DNA of 64,000 bases. It comes from Piliocolobus tephrosceles (Eukaryota; Chordata; Mammalia; Primates; Cercopithecidae). Shown here one piece after another: positions 34,669-46,004 of this stretch (position 1 is its first letter; each line of letters opens with the position of its first letter). The position numbers were made by a program, and so were the translations under genes. The stretch is taken from contig NC_045452.1 of the NCBI RefSeq assembly GCF_002776525.5, forward strand, positions 28,477,835-28,541,834. Direction: 5' to 3'. The notes under the pieces were generated by a model, which was given only the letters and a program-made list of their open reading frames with translations, did not search any database and had not been told where the DNA came from.

Positions 34669-37204
34669 CATTGGGGTATTGGTAGAACCAGGCCTTCTTT
34701 GCTGGCCCCCGTCCCCGGTCCTCCTGTTCACTCTGCAAAGCCTTGGCATCTGCTGGCTGCCCCATCCTCACATCCTCTCCAGCCGTCCAGGTTGACTGTC
34801 CAGCTGCTGGTCTAACCTCCATCCCAGGCTTTTCTGACAGTGAGGTTTAGGGGCTACCTTCCCTAGGGGTGAGACCTGAAGGAGGGCCAGGCGGGGGCTG
34901 GAGCCCATGCAGTGGGGGCGGGGGTGGTGTGCCTGTTTTGCTCAACATCTGCGAGTCCTCCAGGGACGTTGCTTAGGAGGGCTGGCGGCTGTGGGAAAGC
35001 GGATGCTGTTTATCCCGGGATCAGCGGGAGCCGCCAGATGATGAGGGGATGAAGGGCGCACTGGCAGCCGGGCCCTGATGTGGAGGTCACTGTGATCCAG
35101 GGACCCAGAACCCGGAGAGGAGCTTTAGCAGGGGAGATGGTGTGAGGGAGAGACAGCTCAGGGCAAGCACCAGAGACCAGGAACCACTTTTTTTTTTTTT
35201 CTATGTTGGGCTGGGGAGGGGGAAATAAAGTCCTTTGCGGTTTCCAAGTCCGGTGTTCCCTAGACACTGTCGCCTTTGTGTGACCAGAAGCAATTCAGCG
35301 GTTTCCAGAGCAGCATGCTTTTGTGTCCCAGGGCTGGCTGGCCCAATTCTGTCCTGCTTGCAGAGAGGTCCAGCAGCCTGGCCGGGCACTGCCCTGAGCC
35401 TGGGGGATCCTGGGAGAACCCGGACAGCCATGGTGAGCCCTGCTGCTCTGCTCTGGTGCAGAGGACTGGGGTCCTCCAGGCTCCAGGGCAGCAGGCACCA
35501 CCCTCTCTGTGCCTGCTGGTGTTAGGCGGCTTGGAGGCTCTGGTTCCTGGTCCTCACAGTACATCCTGGTTCTGGGCCAGGATCTGGAGGAGCCACAGTG
35601 CAAGAGTGTTTCTGGATGTATCTGAGACGGATGGAGGTAGGGGCAGGGGGCAGGGGGCAGGGGCCGGGGGACATGGTAGGTCTCATCTTAGTGGAAGACC
35701 CAGCCTTGGGAAAAGCTGCCACTCTCTGGGGCAGTGGTCCCGGGTACTGTGTGCTCTTCGGAGCCATCTCGATCTGGAAAGGCAGCCTCTCTCCCAAGGC
35801 CGGTGCAGGCCAGACCCACTGGGAGGGCACCTGCGCAGCCCGGGGTGGACGGTCCAGTGAGGAAGGGCGGAGGCCTCCTTAGAACCTGGCATCGTCAAGG
35901 GAGCGGCAAGAGAAGGAGCCTCTCAGAACCTGATAGGACGAGGGGAAAGGAGGCCAGTCTGAGAGGGCTGCATGGCTCGGAGTCGCAGGGGCCCTGGGCT
36001 GCCGGGGGTGGGCCTGTAGGTGCAGGTGGAGGGGCCGGTTCTGGGGGGAGTGGCTGGGCTGCAGGCTGAGGAGCTGGGCTTCCTCCAGGGACCGTGGAGG
36101 GGGTGGGGATGGGCAGCTGGAAGTAGGGAGGGCAGGGGCCGTCTGGTGGGGGATGTGCAGTTGCAGCGCGCGGGATGGAAGGTGCAGGTGAGATGCAGGC
36201 GGGCAGCACGGGGAGACCCGGGTCTGGCCTGAGGTGCAGCCTGGAGCTATGGTCAGTGTGTAGACAGGCCTTGGTTTCTGCATCTGTAAGTTGGGGGTGT
36301 CCTGGGTAACAGCATCCTCCCCCAAAATTCATGTCCCCCTGGTACCTTTGGACCCAACCTTACTTGGAAATGGCTCTTTGCAGATGTCATTGAGATGAAG
36401 TCACCCTGGTGGAGAGTGGAGCACCCTTCAGCACAGTGCAGGGGCTTCCCGTGTGGCTGTGGAGGACGCCCCCAGCCCGGCACAGGCGCAGGCTGGAAGC
36501 GTAGCCCGGGGCCGTCCCTGGCGGTGTAGGCCGGAAGGCCTGCCCCTGGCGGTGTGTCGTGACATGTGTCATGACATGGAGTTTGATTCTTAACTGACTG
36601 AAGCTTGAAAAGTCTGTCTTTTTGGTGGACCCAGGGAGTTGGGTGAGGAGGGTGGTGAGGTCAGTGGGGCTGAGAGCAGAGTCCTCTAGGACCCTAATGT
36701 GTGGATGCCCTCCCCAAGGGCTGCTGTGAGCCATCCAGCCGGAGGATCCTGGGTTTGGGGCTGAGCTGGTGGTTGGGAGAGCGGACTGAAGAGTAGCCGG
36801 ACACTGTGGCAGGGCACGCATTGCATTCTGATGGTGACAGGCAGGACACTCAGGGCTTTTGTCCCCTCTCTCAGTGCCTCATTTGCTTGCCTGAGGTGAT
36901 TGGGAAGGCTGGAATTAGAGCCTCCCAGACAAGGGGGCCGTCCTCTGCCCAGAGCTCTGCAGGCAGCCAAGAGCTCTGTGTGTGTCCGAGCGTGGCCCCC
37001 GTTTTCCTTGGGTGGAGGCCAGCTCGGTGCCTTACCCAGCGCCTGCGGGCCCCAGCGCCCAGGTTGCCCCCTCCTCCTCCTTCTCAGCTGTGCTCCCAGG
37101 AGGGGGACTCACAGGGCTTTGTGAAAATGGAAGTAAGTAAGTTTTACATTGTTATATTTCCCCTAGCATGTTCATCCTTCCCTTTTAAACATTAAAAAGC
37201 AGTA
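34669..37204. other. Unique GC-rich sequence with a G-run cluster
   Basis: 35640-35670 is a run of ggggca/ggggg blocks able to form a G-quadruplex on the + strand. No exon is recognised. Confidence 0.45.
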
Positions 37205-37710
37205 AAAATGGTGGTTACCAGGGGCTTGGGGAGGGCATGGGAGTTCCTGTTCAGTGAGCAGAGTTTCAGTTAGACAAGATAAGTCTGGAGGCAGCTGCAC
37301 AGCATGACAGATGGAATTTATGCCACGGAACTGCACACTAAAAACTGGTGAAGTTGGGCCGGGCGCGGTGGCTCACACCTTATTCCCAGCACTTTGGGAG
37401 GCTGAGGCGGGTGGATCACGAGGTCAGGAGACCGAGACCATCCTGGCTAACACGATGAAACCCCGTCTCTACTAAATATACAAAAAATTAGCCAGGAGCG
37501 GTGGCGGGCGCCTGTGGTCCCAGCTGCTCAGGAGGCTGAGGCAGGAGAATGGCATGAACCCGGGAGGCGGAGCTTGCAGTGAGCCAAGATCGTGCCATTG
37601 CACTCCAGCCTGGGCGACGGAGTTAGACTCTGTCTCTAAAAAAGAAAAAAAAAAACTGGTGAAGTTGGTAAGATTTATTTTATGTGTGTTTTACCATAAT
37701 TAAAAAATAT
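37205..37710 (+). repeat. L1M 3' end, interrupted by an Alu
   Basis: The blocks ggtggttaccaggggcttgg, cagagtttcagttagacaag and aactgcacactaaaaactgg precede the Alu. After it, ttatgtgtgttttaccataa completes the L1M 3' UTR in sense orientation. Confidence 0.8.
37357..37654 (+). mobile_element. AluY-like with target-site duplication
   Basis: It starts ggccgggcgcggtggctcac. The flank aaaaactggtgaagttgg occurs on both sides. Confidence 0.95.
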
Positions 37711-38044
37711 TGTGGGAAAAGAAGTAATGGGCATTTTAGGAGATTTGGAGAGAGAATTGTTAACGACCACCATAAGTCCATACTCCCCACAGGAGGGTCC
37801 CGTTTTTAGTTACCTTTGTCCCTTCACAAGGACGGGGTCCTGTGTGGGTCCGCCAGGGTGTTCCAGGACCCCCTGCCCTGCTGGTCTTGATGGATGGCGT
37901 GTGACACGCTTCCCCCGCCAGGCCTCCGCTTCTCGAGCTTGGTCCCAGGGTCCCGGTACTGATCTGCGGAGTCGCCGGTTCAGGGGGCGTCTGTGTGCTT
38001 GCTGTGTCACATTCCGCAGCCCATGTTAGCTTTAGTTTACTTTC

Positions 38045-38334
38045 TTTTTTTTTTGAGACAGAGTCTTACTCTGTCGCCCAGGCTGGAGTGCAGTGGCGCG
38101 ATCTTTCCTCACTGCAAGCTCCACCTCCCAGGTTCAAGCAATTCTCCTGCCTCAGCCTCCCCAGTAGCTGGGACTACAGGCGCCCGCCACCAGGCCCAAC
38201 TAATTTTTTTGTATTTTTAGTAGAGACAGGGTTTCGCTGTGTTAACCAGGATGATCTCGATCTCCTGACCTCATGATCCACCCGTGTCAGCCTCCCAAAG
38301 TGCTGGGATTACAGGCGTGAGCCACCGCCGGCCT
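38045..38334 (-). mobile_element. Alu (AluY-like), inverted
   Basis: A T-run and gagacagagtcttactctgt begin the element, which ends gagccaccgccggcc. Confidence 0.93.
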
Positions 38335-38424
38335 GGTTTCCTTTCTAGGGAGCTTGAAGGTTTTCACACATTAGGAGGTGGTCTTGTCATTTTTCTTATA
38401 TTGACTACGTTGTCGGGCTGCCCC

Positions 38425-38715
38425 CTTTTTTTTTTTAATGGAGTCTTGCTCAGTCACCCAGGCTGGAGCACAGTGGCGTGATCTCGGCTCACTGCAACCT
38501 CCACCTCCTGGGTTCAAGACATTCTCCTGTCTCATCCTCCTGAGTAGCTGGGATTACAGGCGCACATCACCTCGCCTAGCTAATTTTTGTATTTCTAGCA
38601 GAGACGGGGTTTCACCATATTGACCAGGCTGGTTTCGAACTCCTGACCTCAAGCGATCCACTCGCCTCGGCCTCACAAAATGCTGGGATTACAGGTGCGA
38701 GCCACTGCAGCTGGC
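38425..38715 (-). mobile_element. Alu (AluS-like), inverted
   Basis: A T-run and aatggagtcttgctcagtc begin the element, which ends cactgcagctggcc. Confidence 0.93.
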
Positions 38716-38947
38716 CTAGTCAAGCAGTCCTGTAACATGGATATTAATCCTTCATCTATCATATTTGCTACGTATATTCCTTGTTTTATAGCATATTTTG
38801 AAATTTTTTACTGTTTTACAAATTAGAGCTTTTTACTTTTGCCTGGTTGCCTGTTAGACTTTTTTACTTTGTGGCTTTTTTCTCAGTCTCTTAATATAGA
38901 CTCCCATCTTCTTCTCTCTAGGGGTTTGACAGCTACTAAGTTCCCTT
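38716..38947. repeat. AT-rich sequence, possibly L1-derived
   Basis: Phrases such as attaatccttcatctatcat and ttaggcttttttac-like text resemble antisense L1 3' sequence. Weak. Confidence 0.35.
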
Positions 38948-39105
38948 TCTTTTTTCTTTTTTGTTTTTGTGATGGAGTCTCACTGTGTTGCCCAGGCTGG
39001 AGTACAATGGTGCAATCTTGGCTCACTGCAGCCTCCACCTCCTGGGTTCAAGCGATTCCTCTGCCTCAGCCTCCTGAGTAGCTGGGACTACAGGCGCCCG
39101 CCACC
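38948..39105 (-). mobile_element. Alu, inverted, cut by an assembly gap
   Basis: It runs from the T-rich tail to cgcccgccacc and then stops at the gap; its 5' half is missing. Confidence 0.9.
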
Positions 39106-39205
39106 NNNNNNNNNNNNNNNNNNNNNNNNNNNNNNNNNNNNNNNNNNNNNNNNNNNNNNNNNNNNNNNNNNNNNNNNNNNNNNNNNNNNNNNNNNNNNNN
39201 NNNNN
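39106..39205. other. Assembly gap, 100 N
   Basis: It lies between a truncated Alu and a full Alu of the same orientation. The missing left half of the first Alu does not reappear after the second. Confidence 0.98.
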
Positions 39206-39518
39206 TTTTTTTTTTTTTTTTTTTTTTTTGAGACAGAGTCTCGCTCTGTCACCCAGGCTGGAGTGCAGTGGCCGGATCTCAGCTCACTGCAAGCTCTGCC
39301 TCCCGGGTTCACGCCATTCTCCTGCCTCAGCCTCCCGAGTAGTTGGGACTACAGGCACCGCCACCTCGCCTGGCTAGTTTTTTTTTTTTTTTGTATTTTT
39401 AGTAGAGACGGGGTTTCACCGTGTTAGCCAGGATGGTCTCGATCTCCTGACCTCGTGATCCACCCGTCTCGGCCTCCCAAAGTGCTGGGATTACAGGCTT
39501 GAGCCACTGCGCCCGGCC
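39206..39518 (-). mobile_element. Young AluY (AluYRa-like), inverted
   Basis: It begins with 24 T at the gap edge and carries gccggatctcagctcac, ctggctagtttttt and ggcttgagccactg. Confidence 0.92.
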
Positions 39519-41236
39519 TCTCTTTTTTTTTGGTTTGTGTGTTTTTAAGTTTATTGAACCTTTAGTCCTTCTGCAATTTGTAGCCCCTATATTGGAAATT
39601 TTTCCAAATGGCTCACTTTTGCCCCCCCAACCCAGGCTATGAGCCGCGGTTGCTACCTCCCTGTCACCCACAGCCCCCTCCTGGGGTCCTCCTAGCTTCC
39701 AGGGGGCGCTGGGCAACAGGACAGTTCCCCGTAGAGCCTGTGTCCTGTGGGTTTTGCAGCAGAGATACTCAAGCATCCCAGAAGTGCTTCCCCTCCCCTC
39801 ACATGCTGGGAGCCTCCGCGGCTCTGTGGCTCAGAGCAGATTCTGGTGCGTTCTACGTCTTTGGTCCTCACTGTTAGTGAGACTTCTTGCCACAAGCTGT
39901 GATGCCAAGTAGAGCGGAGGAGGCTTGGGAGGCAGGGCGGGCACGTCGGTGCTGGACCTGACCCTGCTGTCGGTGCTTCCCTGCCATGCTGCCCGCCCCA
40001 AGCAGGAAGTTCGGGAAATACCCCCGCCAGGGATCACTCCCTGCCCCTCTCTCCTGGCGCCTGGCCCAGTCGCCCTGTCTTCTTGAATTCCCGGATACCT
40101 TTGCCTTACTGGTATCGTTCCCTTTTCAGAGGCAAAAATTTCAGCTCAGAAAACTGGTCAGTGGCAGGACAGGCTTTCAGCCCAGGCGTGCGCAGAGCAT
40201 TCCTCCCACGGGGACCCAGGCATCTTGCACAAGTTGGGGACGGGGTTTTGGGAGAGGCATCCAGGCTGTGGAGCTGCGTGCCGTCCTCTCCCTGCCTAGC
40301 TGGCCCCTCCTGTGGGCCACTGATCCTGGCCCCCAGGTTTTAGGGGGTGCCTTGGTGTTGCTGGCCAGCTGGGGCAGCGATTTGGGGAGCAACATCCCAT
40401 GGCATATCCACCCTTTGGCACCCAGTGTGTGTGAATTACAGGGGTCCTCATGCAGCACACAGTGACTCGCACCTCAGTGTGACCTGGCCTCTGTGTTGAT
40501 TGGAGTGGGAGGCAGGCACGGGGGCTGGGACAGGAGGCACAGCTGGCTGCGGGTGCCTGAGCCTGCTGTCTCTGGGAGGGCTTCTGGGAGGTGGTGCGAT
40601 CGGAATGTGTCTCAGAGTACAAACCTGGTTGCATGGTGAGTAGGAACATGCTTTAGGCAGAGGGAGCAGTGTGGGCGGAGTCCTGGGAGCTGGGGCCAGG
40701 TGGAGCAGGCGGGAGGGACATGAGGCCAAGTCCCCTCGGTCCAGCAGAGAGTCAACCCAGGCATCCCTAGCACACGCATCTGCTGGTTTCCAGGTGTGGC
40801 TGCCGTCCTGGCGCTGTGCTGGCTGCCGTCCTGGCGGTGTGTATGGCCGTCGCGTTAACCACGTTCTTGATGGTTTGTGAGGCAACTTTTCAGCATGGCT
40901 GGCCCTCCTTCCCAATTCCAGAACAGCATTCTTCCCTTGTGCCTGCACACCGCCCCGCTGAGCCAGGCTGAGAACCCTGGCTTCCTTCTGCCTGCTGGAA
41001 GCCGGAGGTCTTACTTGGTGGGAGGCAAGGACGCAGCTCAGTGCTGACCAGGCTGGGCTGGGTGGGGTGGCCAAGGACCCCACCTGGTGGGTGCAGGGCG
41101 GGGGTCTCTGGGTGAGGGCTTTCTTTGGAAAGCTGGACTAGTCGTGCCCTGCGTGTGGGAGCTGGGTCGTGGGGCTTGCAGGTGTGTGTGGGAGGGACGT
41201 TGGCGAGCGGAGAGTGACCATGCCCCTCTCTTGCAG
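39519..41236 (+). other. Intronic or 5' flanking sequence upstream of the GRAMD4 exon
   Basis: There is no CpG-island-like segment. A 24-bp duplication (ctggctgccgtcctggcg) lies near 40797-40845. It ends with the acceptor tract cctctcttgcag. Confidence 0.5.
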
Positions 41237-41447
41237 GGAGCCCGAGCGTCATGTTAGGGTGAAGCAGAGGAGCTCAGTGCTGAACATGCTAAGGAGGTTG
41301 GACAAAATCAGGTTCAGAGGTCACAAGAGAGATGACTTCCTCGATCTAGCGGAGTCTCCAAATGCCTCGGACACCGAATGCAGCGACGAGATCCCCCTGA
41401 AGGTGCCGCGGACCTCGCCCCGGGACAGCGAGGAGCTGAGGGACCCT
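41237..41447 (+). CDS. GRAMD4: GRAMD4, first coding exon (5' UTR 41237-41285, CDS 41286-41447)
   Basis: This exon follows a pyrimidine-rich tract ending in ttgcag and stops at ggaccct|gtgagtacc, a strong 5' splice site. The ATG at 41286 has A at -3 and opens 54 codons starting MLRRLDKIRFRGHKRDD and ending EELRDP, leaving phase 0. I recognise this as the N terminus of GRAMD4 (GRAM domain containing 4, also called death-inducing protein), a protein of about 578 residues. The known family protein is membrane-associated, acts in E2F1/p73-linked apoptosis at mitochondria, and has a central coiled coil and hydrophobic region with a C-terminal GRAM domain. None of those later domains is encoded here. 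Visible here are a basic stretch (residues 3-16), an acidic Ser/Thr cluster (about 23-35, casein-kinase-2-like) and proline-directed Ser/Thr at about 43-44. The frame stays open upstream to the exon edge (16 extra codons), so a longer N terminus from an upstream exon is possible. Confidence 0.9.
41251..41262 (+). promoter_or_regulatory. Three-codon upstream ORF in the GRAMD4 leader
   Basis: Within the 5' UTR part of the exon, ATG TTA GGG TGA forms a minimal upstream ORF (Met-Leu-Gly-stop) with G at -3. It ends 23 nt before the main ATG at 41286 and is in a different frame. Such short uORFs generally lower main-ORF translation, because reinitiation within ~25 nt is inefficient; that consequence is inferred. 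It matters only if transcripts include this whole exon as leader. Confidence 0.45.
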
Positions 41448-42731
41448 GTGAGTACCTGTCCTTGTCCCCCGGTGTGGGCTGGGGTGTCGTCCCCGTCCTC
41501 TGTGGCCGGGCCGCGCCTGAACTCAGGCAGATACATGTCCTGCCCATGCTGGTCAGAGACGGACTGGGCCTGACTCTCCATCTCACCTGCCCCAGACCCC
41601 TGCAGACCTCTTGGGGCCGGGGTGCTGCCAGGCCGAGCCTTCTGTGTTCCCAGGTCTGATCAGCAACTAGACTGGTTTTCCTCGCTGGCTTTTCTGGGTG
41701 GGTGGCAGGTTTCTCACACACGTGTGACGCGGAAGCCTCGGCCTGGCCCTGGGAGCGTTGACGTGCGGATGGAGCAGGGCGTGCACTGTCTGGAAGCTGC
41801 TGGTGCCTGGCTTGTCTTCTGGTCAAGCTGAGGTGCACGTTCCAGCCCCCAAAGCTGGCTGAGCCCAGGCTGGGCCCTCGTCAGCCACGCGGAGTCAGGG
41901 CTGGGCCTGTGGCCAGCTGGGGGGACAGCAAATACCCATGGAACACCTCAGTTAGGCCCTGGGGCCTGGGTGGGAGCCAGGTAGGGAGCCAGGCGGGAGC
42001 CAGGCAGGATCAGGCCCTGCCTTGCAGAAACTTGCATTTGGTGGGGGGCACGTCGGTCCCATAGCATGGTGGGCTGGGTTCCCTGCAGCCCCTCCTCTGG
42101 CCCAGCGTGGCCTCTAGCACCTCCCGGTGTGCACCCACCATGTCCGGCTGGTTTCCTCTCCCATCCCCTGAGCCAGATCTTCTTTCCCGGTATGGCCTGG
42201 GAGCGCCGCCTCCCCTGGCTCCTCACGTTGCTAATGCTTTATAGCAGGACAGTGACTGTGCGTTGCTCTCAGCAGGAATTAATAATTTACCGCTGCTGCT
42301 GCTCTCTCGACGCTGCCCAGTCAGGCAGAGGGGGCCGCTTGGCTTCCTGGGGTGTCACCACAGAGCACAGAGCGCCCAGCCTGCGGGATTGGCCGTCCCC
42401 AGGCAAAGGTCGTGGTTGGTCCTGGGAGTGGACCGGGACCCCGGCGGGGTGTCTGCCCTTGTGCGGGTTATGTGGCAGAACGGCAGGGGCCTGCCCTCAC
42501 CAGAGAGCTGTGTCTCATCCGCCTCTGGCTGGGGCTGGCATGGAGGGCGTGGGCCACGGTTCTCTGGTGGTGGTCTTTGTGCTGAGTGGTGGGTGTCTCG
42601 GAAACAAAAATCTCCCTCCCCACACACACGGTTCCAAGCTCAACAGGGAGGGGTGACAGGGATCCCACGCAAAGGCCGGAGTGGGGCTGTTTCCCCAGCT
42701 CCCTATCTGCCGTCGGTCTTTCCTGCTCCAG

Positions 42732-42770
42732 GTGCTGTGTAGGTAGCGGCCCTCCCGCCTGAGGGACGCT
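42732..42770 (+). other. Possible cryptic 39-nt exon using the duplicated donor
   Basis: A pyrimidine-rich tract (gtctttcctgctccag) ends at 42731 and the duplicated donor starts at 42771, defining a 39-nt interval. If spliced after the first coding exon (phase 0), it reads GTG CTG TGT AGG TAG, an early stop, so it would behave as a poison exon. There is no transcript evidence; the splice-site sequences are the only support. Confidence 0.2.
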
Positions 42771-42886
42771 GTGAGTACCTGTCCTCATCCCCCGGTGTGG
42801 GCTGGGGTTTCATCCCTGTCCTCTGGCCAGGCCAAGCGTAGACTCAGGCAGATTCGTGTCCTGCCCAGGCTGGTCAGAGACGGACT
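42759..42886 (+). repeat. Partial intronic duplicate of the GRAMD4 exon 3' end and donor
   Basis: This segment matches 41436-41566 along its length. Shared blocks include ctgaggga, tgtgagtacctgtcct, cccccggtgtgggctgggg, actcaggcaga and ctggtcagagacggactg. The original covers the last 12 exon bases, the 5' splice site and about 119 intron bases. The copy keeps the splice-site sequence intact (ggacgct|gtgagtacc). There are several substitutions and a few short indels, so it is not recent. The two copies are 1.3 kb apart in direct orientation. Confidence 0.85.
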
Positions 42887-42999
42887 GAGTGTGTGCGTGG
42901 TGTCTGAGGGGCGGGTGGGGCTGGCATGGGAGGAGTGGGTGGTGCAGAGGGTCTCCAGGGCCTGGCCTCTGGGGATCCTCCCCAGCCATTGACCAGCCA

Positions 43000-44084
43000 T
43001 GAGGCCTTGGCGGGCCACACAGGCCAGCAGTACCTGCCCATGGCGTTTTGGTGCAGGTCACAGCTGCTGTCATGGAAGAACATGGGAACTGGCACCTGGT
43101 GCTGCTCCTCCCTGGGATGGTCCAACAACCAGCCTGGCCAAGGGCCTCCTGCCAGGGGTGGTCTCTGCATAGAGCTGCTGGCATAGTGGGACTGGGCTGC
43201 TGGAAGGTTCTGATACCAGTGCCGGGGCCTTGTGCTGTGTGGCAGGCCGGGGCTTTGGTGTTGGTGGAAGGCGAGGTTTGCGCAGGAGGTGACTCTGGAG
43301 GCGCAGTGCCTCCAGGACCAGGCCTGGTTTCTGTGGCTATCAGGGGAACATCGGTCCAGCCCTGGGGCGCCTGTTGAGGTAAGGAATTAGGAGAGCTCGT
43401 GGGTGTTTATTCTGGGACTGTGATTTGGTGTCCCGTGTTTGGATGGCTTTGCTTGCCAAGGCTGTTATCGGGGGAGAGCCTTTCCCTGGGGTTGCCGTGG
43501 TCCTGGACATGCCGCGGTAGGTGAGCTGGAGGGCTAGAGTGAGGGGGCAGGTGCAGGGTTGCAGGTGTTGGTCTGGTTGGATCAGCAGGAGGTAGGGCTG
43601 CAGGATCGTGAGGGTCTTCACCTGGGGCAGAATATCTGGATTTGGGGGGCATCAGGGAGCCCCTGCAGGGGAGGGTCACTGTCAGAACTGGCTGTTCCAG
43701 GGTGATTGTCTGGGGAGTAGCCTGGAGAATGTGACTCCTGGGGGTGGCAGAGGGTATGGTGCTGGTGAAGTTGCTGGGGTCACAGGAGAGGCAGGCCGTG
43801 GTCTCGACCAGCTCTGGTGGGCAGGTGGTGGTCCACGAGGCATAAGGGGGCTTGAGGGGGCATGTTGAGTTGAGAGGGAGCCCGCCGAGGAGGGTCAAAT
43901 GCTGCAGAAGCCAGGGCAAGGTCAGCCTGTGGACTGGGGCCCCCCTTCCTCAAGGCTATGAGGGGCTGCAGGGAGAAACCACCGCAGGGACTCGGACGTC
44001 CGGAATCCCAGGAGATTCCCAGTGTGGGCGAGCAGGGCCCTGCTTGGGACATCGTGCTGAATGGAGGTCAGGCACTGACCGCAG
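43000..44084. other. Unique intronic sequence
   Basis: GC-rich. Nothing recognised in the intron between the donor duplicate and the MIR. Confidence 0.4.
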
Positions 44085-44290
44085 AGACCAGGCTGAGCCC
44101 CTTAGCTGTTTAACCTGGACCTGAGCCTCAGTGTCCTCAGCTTTTAAGGGGGACGGCAGTCTCGTCCACCCCCAGGCCTGCTCTAAGGATTCAGTGAGAT
44201 ACTAAGTGAAATGTGCGTGACTGGCATCTTGCTTGTGGTTAGCTTGCAGGGAGCTGTAATTATTAATGACCGTGAAATATTGATTCGCTA
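44085..44290 (+). repeat. MIR (sense)
   Basis: A cctgagcctcagtgtcctca block is followed by aaggattcagtgagatac and gtaattattaatgaccgtg, the order seen in MIR elements. Confidence 0.7.
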
Positions 44291-44499
44291 AACCCTCCTC
44301 CCAGTTCCAGGGCTCCTTTGCGAGGCCTGATTCCTGTAGCATGTAGATGCTGCTCCGGGCCAGGCTCACGAGGCTCCCCGGGTGGGGGGCTGTGCAGCGT
44401 TGCCCTGCTCCTTCCGAGCCCCCCTCTCATCAGCCTTCAGACATGCAGCCTCCCAGAAACATCCTGAGATCTGGGCTCAGGCACAGAGACCTTGGGGGT

Positions 44500-45340
44500 T
44501 GGTTTTATAACAGCTTGATCGAGATGTTCCCACCCGGTATACATTTCACCCACTAAAAGTGTGCGATTCAGGGATTTCTATTAGTAGTGTATTCACAATG
44601 CTGTGCGACCTAAATTACTACAGTTTTAGAAGGTTTTTAGCACCTGAGAGAGACCCATTCCTTTAGCAGTCACTCCCATTTCCCTCGGCCCCCAGCCCCG
44701 CCAGCCGCCAGCCTTCTTTCTGTCTGTGGATTTGCCCTTTTGGGACATCTCATATAACACATGGCCTCGGGTGTCTCTCCTTTGCTTGCATAAGGGACTC
44801 GAGGTTCATCCATGCTGCAGTGTGCGTTGGTGCCGCCTGTTTTTTTTATGGCTGAACCTGTTTCATCATATGGTCAGGCCACATTTTCTTTTTCTTTTTT
44901 CTTTTCTTTTCTTTTTTTTTGAGACAGTCTCTGTTGCTCAGGCTGGAGTGCAGTGGTGTGATCTCCACTCACTGCAACCTCCACCTCCCAGGTTCAAACG
45001 ATTCTCGTGCCTCAGCCTCCCGAGTAGCTGAGACTACAGGCACACACCACCACATCCGGCTAATGTTTTGTAATTTTAGTAGAGATGGGATTTCGCCATG
45101 TTGCCCCGGCTGGTCTTGAACTCCTGAGCTCAGGCAATCCACCCGCCTCGGCCTCCTAAAGTGCTGGGATTACAGGCGTGAGCCACCATGCCCGGCCTGT
45201 TGTCTTTATTCATTGATCTGTTGTGGGCACCTGGGCAGTTCCCACTCTTGGACTGTGATGATTAAGGCTGAACGCCTGTGATCGAGCTTTTGTGTGCACG
45301 TGTTTCCACACGGTCTCGCTGGGCCATGTGGAGACCCAAG
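44500..45340 (-). repeat. L1M 3' fragment, inverted, interrupted by an Alu
   Basis: The text tataacagcttgatcgagat, then catttcacccactaaaagtg, ttcatccatgctgcagtgtg and (after the Alu) gtgatgattaaggctgaacg follow the antisense L1M 3' end. Confidence 0.7.
44887..45197 (-). mobile_element. Alu (AluS-like), inverted
   Basis: The tail is a CTTTT-rich run; the element ends caccatgcccggcc. Confidence 0.93.
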
Positions 45341-45716
45341 GTTTCCCTTTCCCAGGATCCACCGTATTCTCCCGTGCAGCTGTGCCATCCTCTGTGCCCG
45401 CCGGTAGGGTCTGAGGGTTTCCCTGGGGCAGGTTCAGACAGGAGCCCGCCCTGCAGCCTGGGGTGCTCTGACCGCCTCTCCCAGTGCTCCAGGAGCTCTT
45501 CCATGGGGGACCCCAAACAGCCTCACTCTTGGCAGCAGCTCAGGATTTCGCCCTGGGATATTGTCCCTTCAGCTCATCTGTCCCCACTGAGGGATCGCAG
45601 GTGCTTGTGGCTCTTAGCGTCCATCACTCCTGGCAGCCTGGTGCCCATGTGGGCTGCGATACCCTTGGTGGAAGTGCTGGACCGAGTGTGCCTGTGTGGT
45701 GGTCCTGGCAGCTGTG

Positions 45717-45880
45717 CGGTGTACCCTCCATAGCTCCATGAGGGTTGTGTGCCCCCACCCCGGCCTCCGCGGCGTGCCCTCCATAACCCCACGAGGGTCG
45801 TGTGCCCCCATCCTGTCCTCCATGGTGTGCACTCCATAGCCCCACGAGGGCCGTGTGCCCCCACCCTGGCCTCCGCAGTG
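45717..45880 (+). repeat. 53-bp tandem repeat, three units
   Basis: Units starting at gtaccctcca/gtgccctcca/gtgcactcca (45721, 45774, 45827) share acgagggtcgtgtgccccca-like cores. Confidence 0.92.
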
Positions 45881-46004
45881 TTTTCAGGCTTTTCTCTCCG
45901 CCGCCCTGATGGGCGAGACGGCAGTGCCGAGTCTCTGTAGGTTGCATGGCTTTTTTTATGCAGGAAGTTGGTCATCTTTGCACACATGTAGGCTTCATTC
46001 TTTT

